This document shows positions 42,561 to 51,436 of a stretch of 64,000 nt of DNA, piece by piece (within the stretch, counting starts at the first letter, position 1; the number at the start of each line of letters is the position of its first letter). The position numbers and the translations under genes were made by a program. The DNA is from Verrucomicrobiota bacterium. GTDB taxonomy: Bacteria > Verrucomicrobiota > Verrucomicrobiia > Verrucomicrobiales > Verrucomicrobiaceae. The notes under the pieces are model-generated. The model was not told the origin of the DNA. It saw only the letters and a program-made list of their open reading frames with translations, and did not search any database. The DNA lies in contig JAFLEI010000027.1 of NCBI GenBank assembly GCA_017301975.1, positions 41,142 to 105,141 of the forward strand, read 5' to 3'.

Positions 42561-45500
42561 ACAAGTCTTTCGTCACTCTTTCCGCCGTGCTTCTTTGCGG
42601 CAGACTTTTCGCGGCACCCACACCAGCGCAGATCGAGTTCTTCGAAGCGAAGATCCGCCCCATCCTCGCGCAGGAGTGTTATGAATGCCACAGCACCGGC
42701 ACCAAGAAAAAAGGCGGCCTCGTGCTCGACTCCCGCCCCGGCTGGCAATCCGGAGGCGAATCCGGAGACGTCATCAAGCCCGGCGATCCCGACGGCTCCC
42801 TGCTCCTGCAAACCATCAAGCACCAGCACGAAGACATCAAGATGCCCAAAGCCGGGGCCAAGCTCGATGACAAAGTGATCGCTGACTTTGAGCAGTGGAT
42901 TCGCGACGGCGCTGCCGACCCACGCGACACACCGCCCTCCAAAGCCGAAATCGCCAAGGAAACCGACTGGAAGAGCATCCTCGACCGCCGCAAGCAGTGG
43001 TGGTCCTTCCTGCCCGTCTCGAAGCAGCCATCGAACAAAACCATCGATGACTACATCGAGGCCGAACTCGCCAAACAGGGCATTCCCGCCGCGCCGCCCG
43101 CCGATGCTCAAACACTGCGCCGCCGCATGAGCTACATCCTCACCGGTCTGCCGCCTGCGGGTGAGCAAAGCATCGACGACCTCCTGGCCTCTCCTCACTT
43201 TGGCGAAAAGTGGGCCCGTCATTTCATGGACTGGGTGCGCTACGCTGAATCCTACGGCTCCGAGGGAGATCCCGCCATCCCTTATGCTTACCAGTATCGC
43301 GACTACCTCATTCGCGCCTTCAATGCAGACGTGCCCTATCCGCAGTTCGTGAAGGAAGCCATCGCCGGCGATCTCCTGCCAAATCCGCGCATCAAGAACG
43401 GCCTCAACGAAAGCGCCATCGGCATCGCGCAGCTCCGCATGGTGCTGCATGGTTTCTCGCCCGTCGATTCGCTCGATGAAATGGTGACCTTCACGGACAA
43501 TCAGATCGACACCGTCACCAAGGCATTCCAGTCCCTCACGGTGAGCTGCGCCCGCTGCCACAATCACAAGTTCGACGCCATCTCCCAGGCCGATTTCTAT
43601 TCCCTCTACGGCATCTTCACCAGCACGCATCCAGCCGTCATTGATGTGAACGCACCCGGCACCGGCAAAGCGGAGCGTGAAGAACTCGCGAAGCTCAAAC
43701 AGCAGATCAAAGACGCGGTGGCCGCGCACTGGCTCAAGACAGCCACCAAGCTCACCATCAGCGAGAACACCGAATCCACTCACCCAGGCCTGGGCAAACT
43801 GCAGTGGTTTACCAATGGCGTCAGCCTCACCAAGGCGGGGGAATTCTCCGTCACTCTCGAAGGCGATGGTGCCGTCTCACAGATCCATCCCGGCGGCTAT
43901 TTCAGCGATTTGCTCAGCACCAAGGAACGCGCCGTGCTTTTCTCCAACCGCTTCAAATGCGAAGGCGGCACGCTGTGGGTCCGAGTGGCAGGCAATGGTG
44001 GCGTGAAGGCCAAGTATGTGGTGCAGAACTACCCGCGCACCGGCACCATTCACAAAGCGGTCGTCCTCAGCGATGCCAAGGATGAAAAACTCGGCTGGCG
44101 CTCTCTCGATCTCGAATTCTGGAAGGGCGATGAGATCTTCATCCAGATCACCACCGCCGCCGACCTGCCCGCTGAGTTCAACAAGGATGCACGCTCATGG
44201 TTCGGGCTCACCGATGTCGTCCTCACCCAGGACAAAACATCGCCCTCTGCCGAAGCACGCGTTCAGTTCGCCGCCAGCGATCTCATTCAGTCCTGGCAGA
44301 AAGACACACTTACGGACACGCAGGCAGAGGTGCTCAACCGCCTCATACAAACCGGCAAGCTGCCCAACAAGCTCACCGATCTTCCCGAAGCCGCGAAGCT
44401 GGTGGCCCGCTACCGCGATGTCGAAGCCAAGCTGCCCATGCCCACCCGCGTTCCCGGCGTCATTGAAGCCGACGCCAAAGACGCGCCGCTGTTTGTCCGT
44501 GGCGATCACAAACAACCCTCTGACATCGTCCCGCGCCGCTTCCTCGACGCCCTCGATCCCACCCCCTTCAACACCAAGGGCAGTGGTCGTTTGCAACTGG
44601 CCGAGCACATGGCCGACATGAAGAACAACCCGCTCACCGCGCGCGTCATCGTCAACCGCCTCTGGCATCATGTCTTTGGTCGTGGTATCGTAGCCAGCGT
44701 CGACAACTTCGGCAAGCTCGGCGACCTGCCCACACATCCCGAACTGCTCGACTTTCTCGCGCAGCGTTTCATCGACAGCGGCGGCTCCATCAAAGCCATG
44801 CTGAAGCTCATCGTGAGTTCCAAGACCTTCCAGCGAAGCGCGCAGGCCCCGGACATCGCCCTGCAAAAAGACCCCGAGAACAAGCTGCTGAGCCACTGGA
44901 GCATCCACCGTCTCGAAGCCGAGGCCATTCGTGATTCCATCCTCACGCTGACCGGCAAGCTCGAACCCGAGCTCTATGGTGAACCAGCCGCCAGCAACGC
45001 GCCCCGTCGCAGCGTCTATGTGAAGGTCATTCGCAACGCCCTCGACCCCTTCCTCACCACCTTCGACTCCCCCGTGCCCTTCGCCACCCGCGGCAAGCGC
45101 GACACCACCAACGTCCCCGCGCAGTCGCTCACCCTGCTCAATGACAACAACGTCATCCGCTGGTCCCGTGAATGGGCGCTGCGCTCCAGCAAGGTCGATG
45201 CCGAACATCGCGTGAAACAAATGTTCCATGAAGCCTTCGCCCGCGAAGCCACGGCGGATGAGGTGAAGCAAAGCCTCGCCTATCTCGCCGCCTTGCAGAA
45301 TGAGAACAACGTCCGCGCGAAAGAACTCGCCGTTCAAGAGCAGGCAGTTGCCGACCTGAATCGCCAGATCACAGCCATCCTGGATCCCGCACGCATCAAG
45401 CTGCAGTCCGAGCGCAAACTTCCCGCCGTCCCCGTCAACACACCGGAACCGCTGGCCGAATGGACCTTCGACAAGGATGCCAAAGACACCAAGGGGCGCA

Positions 45501-46261
45501 TGAATCTCGAACTCGTCGGCAATGCCCGCATCGAAAAAGGTGCGCTCATTCTTGATGGCAAGTCCATGGCACAGTCCGGCTCACTGCCGAAGAAAGTCAA
45601 AACCAAAACCCTCGAAGCCTGGGTCATGCTCGACAACCTCGCCCAGCGCGGCGGCGGCGTGGTCACCGTGCAGGGCAAAGACGGCGTGCTGTTTGACTCC
45701 ATCGTCTTCGCCGAAAAGACCCCGCAGCACTGGGTCGCCGGCAGCAACTTCTTTGACCGCAGCGAACTCTTTGAGGGCACCGCCGAAACCGAAGCCACCA
45801 CCCGCCCGGTGCATGTCGCCGTCGTCTATCAGCCCGATGGCACCATCAGCGGCTACCGCGATGGCAAACCCTACGGCCGCACCTACCGCAAAGCTCCCGC
45901 AGCCCTCTTTGAAGCCGAGGCCTCCCAAGTCCTCCTCGGCTGCCGCCACGGCGCTCCCGCCGGCAACAAAGGCCTCACCGGCCGCATCTTCCGCGCCCGC
46001 CTTTACGATCGTGCGCTGACCCCCGAAGAAATCGCCCAAACCGCCCGCATCGAAGCCAGCAACATCACCGAGGCCGACATCATCGCCACCCTCACCGCCG
46101 AGCAGCGCGTGCAACTCTCCAAGCTCAATACCAAGCGCCAGGACCAGTCCAAGCAACTCGACTCTCTCCGCATCAGCGCCGGAGACGACCCCGAACTCCA
46201 ATCCTGGACTAGCTTGGCGCAGTCACTCATCAACCTGAAGGAGTTCATTTACCTGCAATGA
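42557..46261 (+). CDS. Exported cytochrome c-like / DUF1549 / DUF1553 / LamG protein
   Basis: This 1234-residue protein has signal peptide MNKSFVTLSAVLLCGRLFA. A PSCyt1-type heme c domain has Cys41-x-x-Cys44-His45 (CYECHS). The PSCyt2/DUF1549 domain follows (about residues 160-380), with a second CxxCH in SCARCHNHKFDAIS. DUF1553 occupies about 660-950, including NPLTARVIVNRLWHHVFGRGI. A LamG-like carbohydrate- or ligand-binding domain (about 970-1150) lies before a helical end. The family is a hallmark of Planctomycetes and Verrucomicrobia and is linked to polysaccharide breakdown by genome context. The biochemical reaction is unproven. It is coupled to iclR before and DUF1501 after. Confidence 0.9.
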   Translation: MNKSFVTLSAVLLCGRLFAAPTPAQIEFFEAKIRPILAQECYECHSTGTKKKGGLVLDSRPGWQSGGESGDVIKPGDPDGSLLLQTIKHQHEDIKMPKAGAKLDDKVIADFEQWIRDGAADPRDTPPSKAEIAKETDWKSILDRRKQWWSFLPVSKQPSNKTIDDYIEAELAKQGIPAAPPADAQTLRRRMSYILTGLPPAGEQSIDDLLASPHFGEKWARHFMDWVRYAESYGSEGDPAIPYAYQYRDYLIRAFNADVPYPQFVKEAIAGDLLPNPRIKNGLNESAIGIAQLRMVLHGFSPVDSLDEMVTFTDNQIDTVTKAFQSLTVSCARCHNHKFDAISQADFYSLYGIFTSTHPAVIDVNAPGTGKAEREELAKLKQQIKDAVAAHWLKTATKLTISENTESTHPGLGKLQWFTNGVSLTKAGEFSVTLEGDGAVSQIHPGGYFSDLLSTKERAVLFSNRFKCEGGTLWVRVAGNGGVKAKYVVQNYPRTGTIHKAVVLSDAKDEKLGWRSLDLEFWKGDEIFIQITTAADLPAEFNKDARSWFGLTDVVLTQDKTSPSAEARVQFAASDLIQSWQKDTLTDTQAEVLNRLIQTGKLPNKLTDLPEAAKLVARYRDVEAKLPMPTRVPGVIEADAKDAPLFVRGDHKQPSDIVPRRFLDALDPTPFNTKGSGRLQLAEHMADMKNNPLTARVIVNRLWHHVFGRGIVASVDNFGKLGDLPTHPELLDFLAQRFIDSGGSIKAMLKLIVSSKTFQRSAQAPDIALQKDPENKLLSHWSIHRLEAEAIRDSILTLTGKLEPELYGEPAASNAPRRSVYVKVIRNALDPFLTTFDSPVPFATRGKRDTTNVPAQSLTLLNDNNVIRWSREWALRSSKVDAEHRVKQMFHEAFAREATADEVKQSLAYLAALQNENNVRAKELAVQEQAVADLNRQITAILDPARIKLQSERKLPAVPVNTPEPLAEWTFDKDAKDTKGRMNLELVGNARIEKGALILDGKSMAQSGSLPKKVKTKTLEAWVMLDNLAQRGGGVVTVQGKDGVLFDSIVFAEKTPQHWVAGSNFFDRSELFEGTAETEATTRPVHVAVVYQPDGTISGYRDGKPYGRTYRKAPAALFEAEASQVLLGCRHGAPAGNKGLTGRIFRARLYDRALTPEEIAQTARIEASNITEADIIATLTAEQRVQLSKLNTKRQDQSKQLDSLRISAGDDPELQSWTSLAQSLINLKEFIYLQ

Positions 46262-47673
46262 ATACGATCAATCGCCGCCATCTCCTCTCCCGCGCCTCCA
46301 CAGGCTTCGGCATGGCCGCGCTTGTCGGCCTCATGCAGGAGCAGGCGCTTGCGGACATGCCGCTTGTTCACCGTGCGAAGAAGTTCGCTCCCAAAGCCCG
46401 CAGCGTGATCTTTCTCTACATGAGCGGGGGCGTCTCGCATGTGGACTCCTTTGATCACAAGCCGATGCTCACGAAGTTCGCGGGCATGCCCATGCCCGGC
46501 GCAGTGAAGAAGACCCAGTTCAACAACAACGGCACCGTGCAGCCCTCTCACTGGGAGTTTAAGCCGCGCGGACAGTCAGGCTTGGAGGTGAGCGATCTGT
46601 TTCCTCAAGTAGGCGGCGTGGCGGATGATCTCTGCATGATCCGCAGCATGACGGCAAAGTTCAGCGAGCATGCGCAGGGAAACTTCTTCATGCACACCGG
46701 CTTTCCCTTCCTCGGCTACCCGAGTGCGGGTGCATGGACAAGCTATGGGCTTGGCACCGAGTCCCGCGATCTGCCCGGCTACATCGTGCTGCAAAGCGGT
46801 GGTGCCTCCACTCCGCATGGCGGCGTGGGCTTGTTCAGCAACGGCTTTCTCCCAGCCCAGCATCAGGCCAGCATTGTAAAGGCAGATGAAGCCGAAGCCG
46901 TCGTCAACATCCGCCCGCGCCAGCCGCAGGACATGCAGCGGCGGCAGCTCGATTTCATCGGCGCGATGGACCGCCGCTTCGTCAGCACCACGCAGCACGA
47001 CATGCACGTCGAGGCCGCCATTTCAAACTACGAGATGGCCTGGCGCATGCAGTCCGCCGTGCCCGATCTCTGCGACATCAGCGGCGAAACCGAGGCCACG
47101 AAAAAGCTCTACGGCCTCGACGACCCTGAGCCCAAAAAAGCCGCCTACGCCCGCCAGTGCCTGCTCGCGCGCCGTCTCGTGGAGCGCGGCGTACGCTTCA
47201 TCGAGCTCAGCACGCTCGCTTACAACATCGGCGGCGGCAACGGGGCCAACCCCTGGGACCACCACAGCGCCATCGTTGAAGGCCATGGCAAGATGGCGAA
47301 TCAGATCGACCAGCCCATCGCCGCTCTCATCAAGGATCTCCGCTCACGTGGACTGCTGGACAGCACTCTCGTCGTCTGGGGCGGTGAATTTGGCCGCACG
47401 CCCTTCGCGCAAGGCTCCAACGGCCGCGATCACAACCCGTACGGCTTCACCGTCTGGATGGCCGGCGGCGGCGTCAAAGGCGGTCACGTGTACGGTGCCA
47501 CCGATGACTTCGGCTACAACGCAGTCGAAAACATCACCAGCGTCTATGACATGTGGGCCACCGTGCTTCATCTGATGGGCATCGACCACGAACAGCTCAC
47601 CTACCGCTTCAGTGGCCGGGATCTGCGGCTCACGGATGTGCACGGCAATGTACTCAAAGACATCATCGCCTGA
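46258..47673 (+). CDS. DUF1501 protein, first copy
   Basis: This 471-residue protein has a Tat signal (NRRHLLSRASTGFGMAALVG). DUF1501 belongs to the alkaline-phosphatase/sulfatase-like fold. Visible conserved parts are SVIFLYMSGGVSHVDSFDHK, PYGFTVWMAGGGVKGGHVYG and the end YRFSGRDLRLTDVHGN. It normally pairs one-to-one with a PSCyt/DUF1549 protein. Its ATG overlaps the preceding stop (ATGA, 46258-46261). The second copy follows, sharing the bases TGATG. The substrate is unknown. Confidence 0.9.
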   Translation: MNTINRRHLLSRASTGFGMAALVGLMQEQALADMPLVHRAKKFAPKARSVIFLYMSGGVSHVDSFDHKPMLTKFAGMPMPGAVKKTQFNNNGTVQPSHWEFKPRGQSGLEVSDLFPQVGGVADDLCMIRSMTAKFSEHAQGNFFMHTGFPFLGYPSAGAWTSYGLGTESRDLPGYIVLQSGGASTPHGGVGLFSNGFLPAQHQASIVKADEAEAVVNIRPRQPQDMQRRQLDFIGAMDRRFVSTTQHDMHVEAAISNYEMAWRMQSAVPDLCDISGETEATKKLYGLDDPEPKKAAYARQCLLARRLVERGVRFIELSTLAYNIGGGNGANPWDHHSAIVEGHGKMANQIDQPIAALIKDLRSRGLLDSTLVVWGGEFGRTPFAQGSNGRDHNPYGFTVWMAGGGVKGGHVYGATDDFGYNAVENITSVYDMWATVLHLMGIDHEQLTYRFSGRDLRLTDVHGNVLKDIIA

Positions 47674-49076
47674 TGAATCCCAACCTTTCACGCCGCCAGC
47701 TTCTGGCCAATGCCTCCACCGGCTTTGGCATGGCCGCGCTCGCAGGCCTAATGCAGGCGGAGTCGCCAGTGCATCGCGCGAAGCGCTTTGCCCCCAAGGC
47801 ACGCAGCGTGATCTTCTGCTACATGAGCGGCGGAGTGTCGCACCTGGACTCGTTTGATCCGAAGCCGCTGCTGGAAAAATACGCCGGCCAGCCCATGCCC
47901 GTCGAGGTAAAGAAAACGCAGTTCAACAACAACGGCACCGTGCAGCCTTCACACTGGGAGTTTCGTCATCGCGGCCAGAGCGGCATGCCGGTGAGCGAGC
48001 TCTTTCCTCACATGGCGACAGTCGCGGATGAGCTCTGCGTCATCCGCAGCATGACGGCGAAATTCAGCGAGCATGCGCAGGGCAATTTCTTCATGCACAG
48101 CGGCTTCCCCTTCCTCGGTTATCCCAGCGCCGGCGCGTGGGCCAGCTACGGCCTCGGCACCGAGTCGCGGGATCTGCCCGGCTACATCGTGCTGCAAAGC
48201 GGTGGCGCCACGGTGCCACATGGCGGCGTGGGTGTGTTCAGCAATGGCTTTCTCCCTGCGCAACATCAGGCCAGCATCGTGCAGGCGGATGAGGAGGAGG
48301 CCGTGCGAAACATCCATTCCAAGCAGCCTCGCAACATGCAGCGCAGACAGCTCGATTTCATTGGCTCGATGGATCATCGCTTCGCCAGCACCGCACAGCA
48401 TGACGTCCATGTGGATGCAGCCATCGCGAATTACGAGATGGCCTGGCGCATGCAGTCCGCCGTGCCGGAACTGTGCGACATCACCGGCGAAACCGAAGCC
48501 ACCAAGCAACTCTATGGCATGGACGGCCCCGACTCCCCACGCACCGCCTATGCGCGCCAGTGCCTGCTGGCGCGCCGTCTGGCGGAGCGCGGCGTGCGCT
48601 TTGTGGAGCTGAGCTGCCTGCCGCAAACCCTTGGCGGTGGCCAGGCGGCGAATCCTTGGGATCAGCACGGGCAGATCAAAAAAGGCCACGGCAACATGGC
48701 GCATCAGGTGGACCAGCCCATCGCCGCGCTGGTCAAAGACCTCAAATCACGCGGTCTGCTCGACAGCACCCTCGTCATCTGGGCCGGGGAATTCGGCCGC
48801 ACGCCCTTCGCCCAAGGCACCGATGGTCGCGATCACAATCCCTACGGCTTCTCCATCTGGATGGCTGGTGGCGGCGTGAAACCCGGCCATATCTACGGCG
48901 GCACGGACGACTTCGGCTACCACGCCATCGAAAACTCCAGCACCGTCTATGACATGTGGGCCACCGTGCTCCACCTCATGGGCATTGATCACGAGCAGCT
49001 CACGTATCGGTTCAGCGGCCGCGATCTCCGGCTCACCGATGTCCACGGCAATGTGCTGCGCGATGTCATCGCGTAG
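47673..49076 (+). CDS. DUF1501 protein, second copy
   Basis: This is a 467-residue paralogue of the preceding gene, roughly three quarters or more identical by eye. It has its own Tat signal (SRRQLLANASTGFGMAALAG). The last 43 residues differ at only two positions from the first copy. Differences cluster in surface-like stretches such as LSCLPQTLGGGQAANPWDQH versus LSTLAYNIGGGNGANPWDHH. It arose by tandem duplication and is coupled by TGATG. ATG 47673 was chosen because it starts the Tat signal. The operon ends here, followed by a REPIN-like element. Confidence 0.9.
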   Translation: MNPNLSRRQLLANASTGFGMAALAGLMQAESPVHRAKRFAPKARSVIFCYMSGGVSHLDSFDPKPLLEKYAGQPMPVEVKKTQFNNNGTVQPSHWEFRHRGQSGMPVSELFPHMATVADELCVIRSMTAKFSEHAQGNFFMHSGFPFLGYPSAGAWASYGLGTESRDLPGYIVLQSGGATVPHGGVGVFSNGFLPAQHQASIVQADEEEAVRNIHSKQPRNMQRRQLDFIGSMDHRFASTAQHDVHVDAAIANYEMAWRMQSAVPELCDITGETEATKQLYGMDGPDSPRTAYARQCLLARRLAERGVRFVELSCLPQTLGGGQAANPWDQHGQIKKGHGNMAHQVDQPIAALVKDLKSRGLLDSTLVIWAGEFGRTPFAQGTDGRDHNPYGFSIWMAGGGVKPGHIYGGTDDFGYHAIENSSTVYDMWATVLHLMGIDHEQLTYRFSGRDLRLTDVHGNVLRDVIA

Positions 49077-49100
49077 GCAAAGTTTACGAAAGAACGCGAG

Positions 49101-49189
49101 AGCGTCTTGGAGTGCGCCGGTCCTCCGGCGCTTTCGAATGGTCTATGGCCTGCGGAAAGCTCCAGAGGACTGGAGCACTCCAGGACGCT
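49101..49189. repeat. REPIN-like palindromic element
   Basis: Two 35-bp arms in inverted orientation (49101-49135 and 49155-49189) flank a 19-bp spacer. Each arm contains its own perfect 7-bp hairpin with a 4-nt loop: GCGCCGG/CCGGCGC on the left and GCTCCAG/CTGGAGC on the right. The two arms differ inside the hairpins, but always by changes that keep pairing. This is the layout of REP doublets (REPINs) mobilised by RAYT transposases. No such transposase is in the window. Confidence 0.75.
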
Positions 49190-49223
49190 TCGCGTAGGCG
49201 GTCGCTAATTTTCAAACCCGCGC

Positions 49224-50603
49224 CTACCCCTCCAGCTTCCACGGCCCGCGGTACTCACGGCCCAGCAGCTTGCTCGCATCTGCATCTCCCACAATCTCCT
49301 CCTTCACCGGATCCCATTTGATGGGGCGATTTACCAGGAAGGAAATCAGTGCGAGATGGCCCGGCGTCGCGCTGCGGTGCGCGGTTTCCACCGGCGTGAC
49401 CGTGGGCTGGCGGCTCTTCACACAGTCCAAGAAGTTGCGATGGTGCCCCTTGGTTTCGTAAAGACGGGTCTTGATGACGTCGTCTCCCAGCTTCGGCGCT
49501 TTCGCCACTTCGATGATCTCGCTCTTCGGATCCTTGTCATCCTTACGCTTTTTGACCAGTTGTTTCAGCGCCGGGTTTGAGCAGTCGTACACCCCTCCAC
49601 GGTTCACATAGACCCAGCCGTCGGCGCCGATCCACTTGGTGCCCATCTGGATGTCGTCGTGGCCGCCTGCGATGGTCATGGTGATATCACCCGCATACTT
49701 GGCCTCGGCGCGGTACTTGGTGGCCGTGTTCCAGATGTCCGTGCGTGGCGGCATGTCCACCTGAATGGGGCTCACCTCGTCCGGGCCGCTGCGGTCCATG
49801 TTCATGCCCCAGTGCGCGATGTCGCAATGATGGCCCACCCAGTCGAGCAGCTGGCCGCCGCCGATGTTGTAGTCCCAGCGCCAGTTTTTATGCACGCGGC
49901 ACTCAATGTAGTCCTGCATCGTCGCCGGGCCGATCCACATCTCATAGTCCAGCTCGGGCGGCGGAGCAGTGACACTGCGTTTGTCCCCGGTCTTGGCGAA
50001 ATCGTTGTGTCCGCTTGGCAGCCCCACATGCACCTCCTTCAGCTTTCCAATCAGGCCGTTGCGCACGATCTCTGCACCGATGCGGAAATTGTCCTCGCTG
50101 CGCTGCCAGGAGCCCGTCTGCCAGATGCGCCCATGCTTCTGCACCGCTTTCACAATGGCCTGCTGCTCGGCGATGGTGCGTGCCAGCGGCTTCTCACCGT
50201 AGATGTCCTTGCCGTTCTTTGCGGCTTCAATGGCCGTGAGCGCATGCCAGTTGTCGGGCACCGCCAGCATCACGGTGTCGATGTCCTTGCGTGCCATGAC
50301 CTCGCGATAGTCGTGGTAGGGTTTGCAGTCCTGATTCTTGTAGGCGCCATTGATCGTATCCAGCGCCTTCTGCAGATTGCGCTTGTCGATGTCGCACGCG
50401 GCCACAATCTGGCAGTCCTGCTCCTGGAGAAATTTGCCCGTATTGCTCGGTCCCATCATGCCCCAGCCGAAGACAGCCATGGTGATCTTGCTGGACGGCG
50501 CATTCTGTCCGATCACGCTGGCCGGAATGATGGTGGGAAAGCCGATGGCGGCGGCAGACTTCGTGAGGAACTGACGGCGGGAGGAAACAGGAATGCGTTT
50601 CAT
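49224..50603 (-). CDS. Tat-exported Gfo/Idh/MocA-family oxidoreductase
   Basis: This 459-residue NAD(P)-dependent dehydrogenase-like protein has a Tat signal (SSRRQFLTKSAAAIGFPTII). The Rossmann motif is AVFGWGMMGPSNTGKFL. The EKPLART segment carries the conserved Lys-Pro typical of the family. The carboxyl domain contains HNDFAKTGDK and the DWVGHHCDIAHWGMNMDRSG stretch seen in exported members from Planctomycetes and Verrucomicrobia. It probably acts on a sugar or cyclitol outside the cytoplasm, with a tightly bound cofactor. It is convergent with the DUF1501 operon. Confidence 0.88.
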   Translation of the reverse strand: MKRIPVSSRRQFLTKSAAAIGFPTIIPASVIGQNAPSSKITMAVFGWGMMGPSNTGKFLQEQDCQIVAACDIDKRNLQKALDTINGAYKNQDCKPYHDYREVMARKDIDTVMLAVPDNWHALTAIEAAKNGKDIYGEKPLARTIAEQQAIVKAVQKHGRIWQTGSWQRSEDNFRIGAEIVRNGLIGKLKEVHVGLPSGHNDFAKTGDKRSVTAPPPELDYEMWIGPATMQDYIECRVHKNWRWDYNIGGGQLLDWVGHHCDIAHWGMNMDRSGPDEVSPIQVDMPPRTDIWNTATKYRAEAKYAGDITMTIAGGHDDIQMGTKWIGADGWVYVNRGGVYDCSNPALKQLVKKRKDDKDPKSEIIEVAKAPKLGDDVIKTRLYETKGHHRNFLDCVKSRQPTVTPVETAHRSATPGHLALISFLVNRPIKWDPVKEEIVGDADASKLLGREYRGPWKLEG

Positions 50604-50906
50604 GATATGGTTTGGCTGGCAGGATCAGTTGTAAACGAGAGTCGGCAGGCAAGTCCAGCCGCAAAATTCAAAGTGGTGGCAACACGCGTCCTTCTCTGTG
50701 CGTACGATAGGCACTGCCTGTCGGCGAGCGGGAGCGCAAAGTCACTCGGGGGACGGCTTTCTCAAAACGTGTTAAACTGAGATCCCCCACCGTCGCGCAT
50801 GTGTTCACTCAGAAGCACTGAAATTGGCGGGCGGAGGTCGCGGCAGACTCGGTGGTTATGGGCCAAGAAAGTGCGCTGGGCGACAGACAGGAGTGTCCGT
50901 CGTACT
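50604..50906. other. 303-bp intergenic region with a small hairpin
   Basis: No gene is supported. A short imperfect hairpin close to CGACAGACA-GGA-GTGTCCGTCG (about 50881-50902) lies just before the mogA stop on the plus strand, that is, immediately downstream of mogA. It lacks a T tract on that strand. The rest shows no recognised promoter or repeat. Confidence 0.5.
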
Positions 50907-51383
50907 TCAGCAACTCGTCGGCACCCGCTGGGCCAGCTTCACGGTATGGGGGATGGCACCGATCACAAAGCTGAGGCAATCAACAGCCCCCTGGGGTTTT
51001 CCTGGCAGTGCGATGACAAGGCTGCGATCCACCACAGCCGCCAGACTTCGGGAGAGAATGGCGTTCGGCGTCAGTTCGAGCGATTTCATGCGCATCAGTT
51101 CACCAAAGCCAGGAATTTCCACGCGCATGATGCCCCGAATGGCCTCCGGAGTGACATCCCGTTCGGCGATGCCCGTCCCACCCGTGGTGAGAATGAGGGC
51201 GCAGCCTTGGGCCGAGAATGAACGAATCGCCTCCTGGATGCGCAGCAGGTCATCCGGGATGATCGCCTCTGCGGCGACCCCCCATCCATAACCTTCCGCC
51301 GCCACTCTCAGCGCCGGCCCGCCAAGATCCTCGTACACGCCCTGGCTGGCACGATCAGAAACAGTGATGATACCTACCTGCAT
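50907..51383 (-). CDS. mogA: Molybdopterin adenylyltransferase, MogA/MoaB family
   Basis: This enzyme adenylates molybdopterin before molybdenum insertion in molybdenum-cofactor synthesis. The 158-residue protein starts MQVGIITVSDRASQGVYEDLGG and has the signature LILTTGGTGIAERDVTPEAI. PGFGELMRMKSL follows, then VIALPGKPQGAVDCLSFV near the end. This MogA-type wording separates it from MoaB only weakly, so the symbol is tentative. No other moa or moe gene is in the window. It is 53 bp downstream of the protease gene's stop and oppositely placed to the unrelated intergenic region. Confidence 0.85.
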   Translation of the reverse strand: MQVGIITVSDRASQGVYEDLGGPALRVAAEGYGWGVAAEAIIPDDLLRIQEAIRSFSAQGCALILTTGGTGIAERDVTPEAIRGIMRVEIPGFGELMRMKSLELTPNAILSRSLAAVVDRSLVIALPGKPQGAVDCLSFVIGAIPHTVKLAQRVPTSC

Positions 51384-51436
51384 ACATTGCTTGCCACCCT
51401 CTGGCTTCGCTTGAGAAGCCCGCGTGGCAGATGGGG

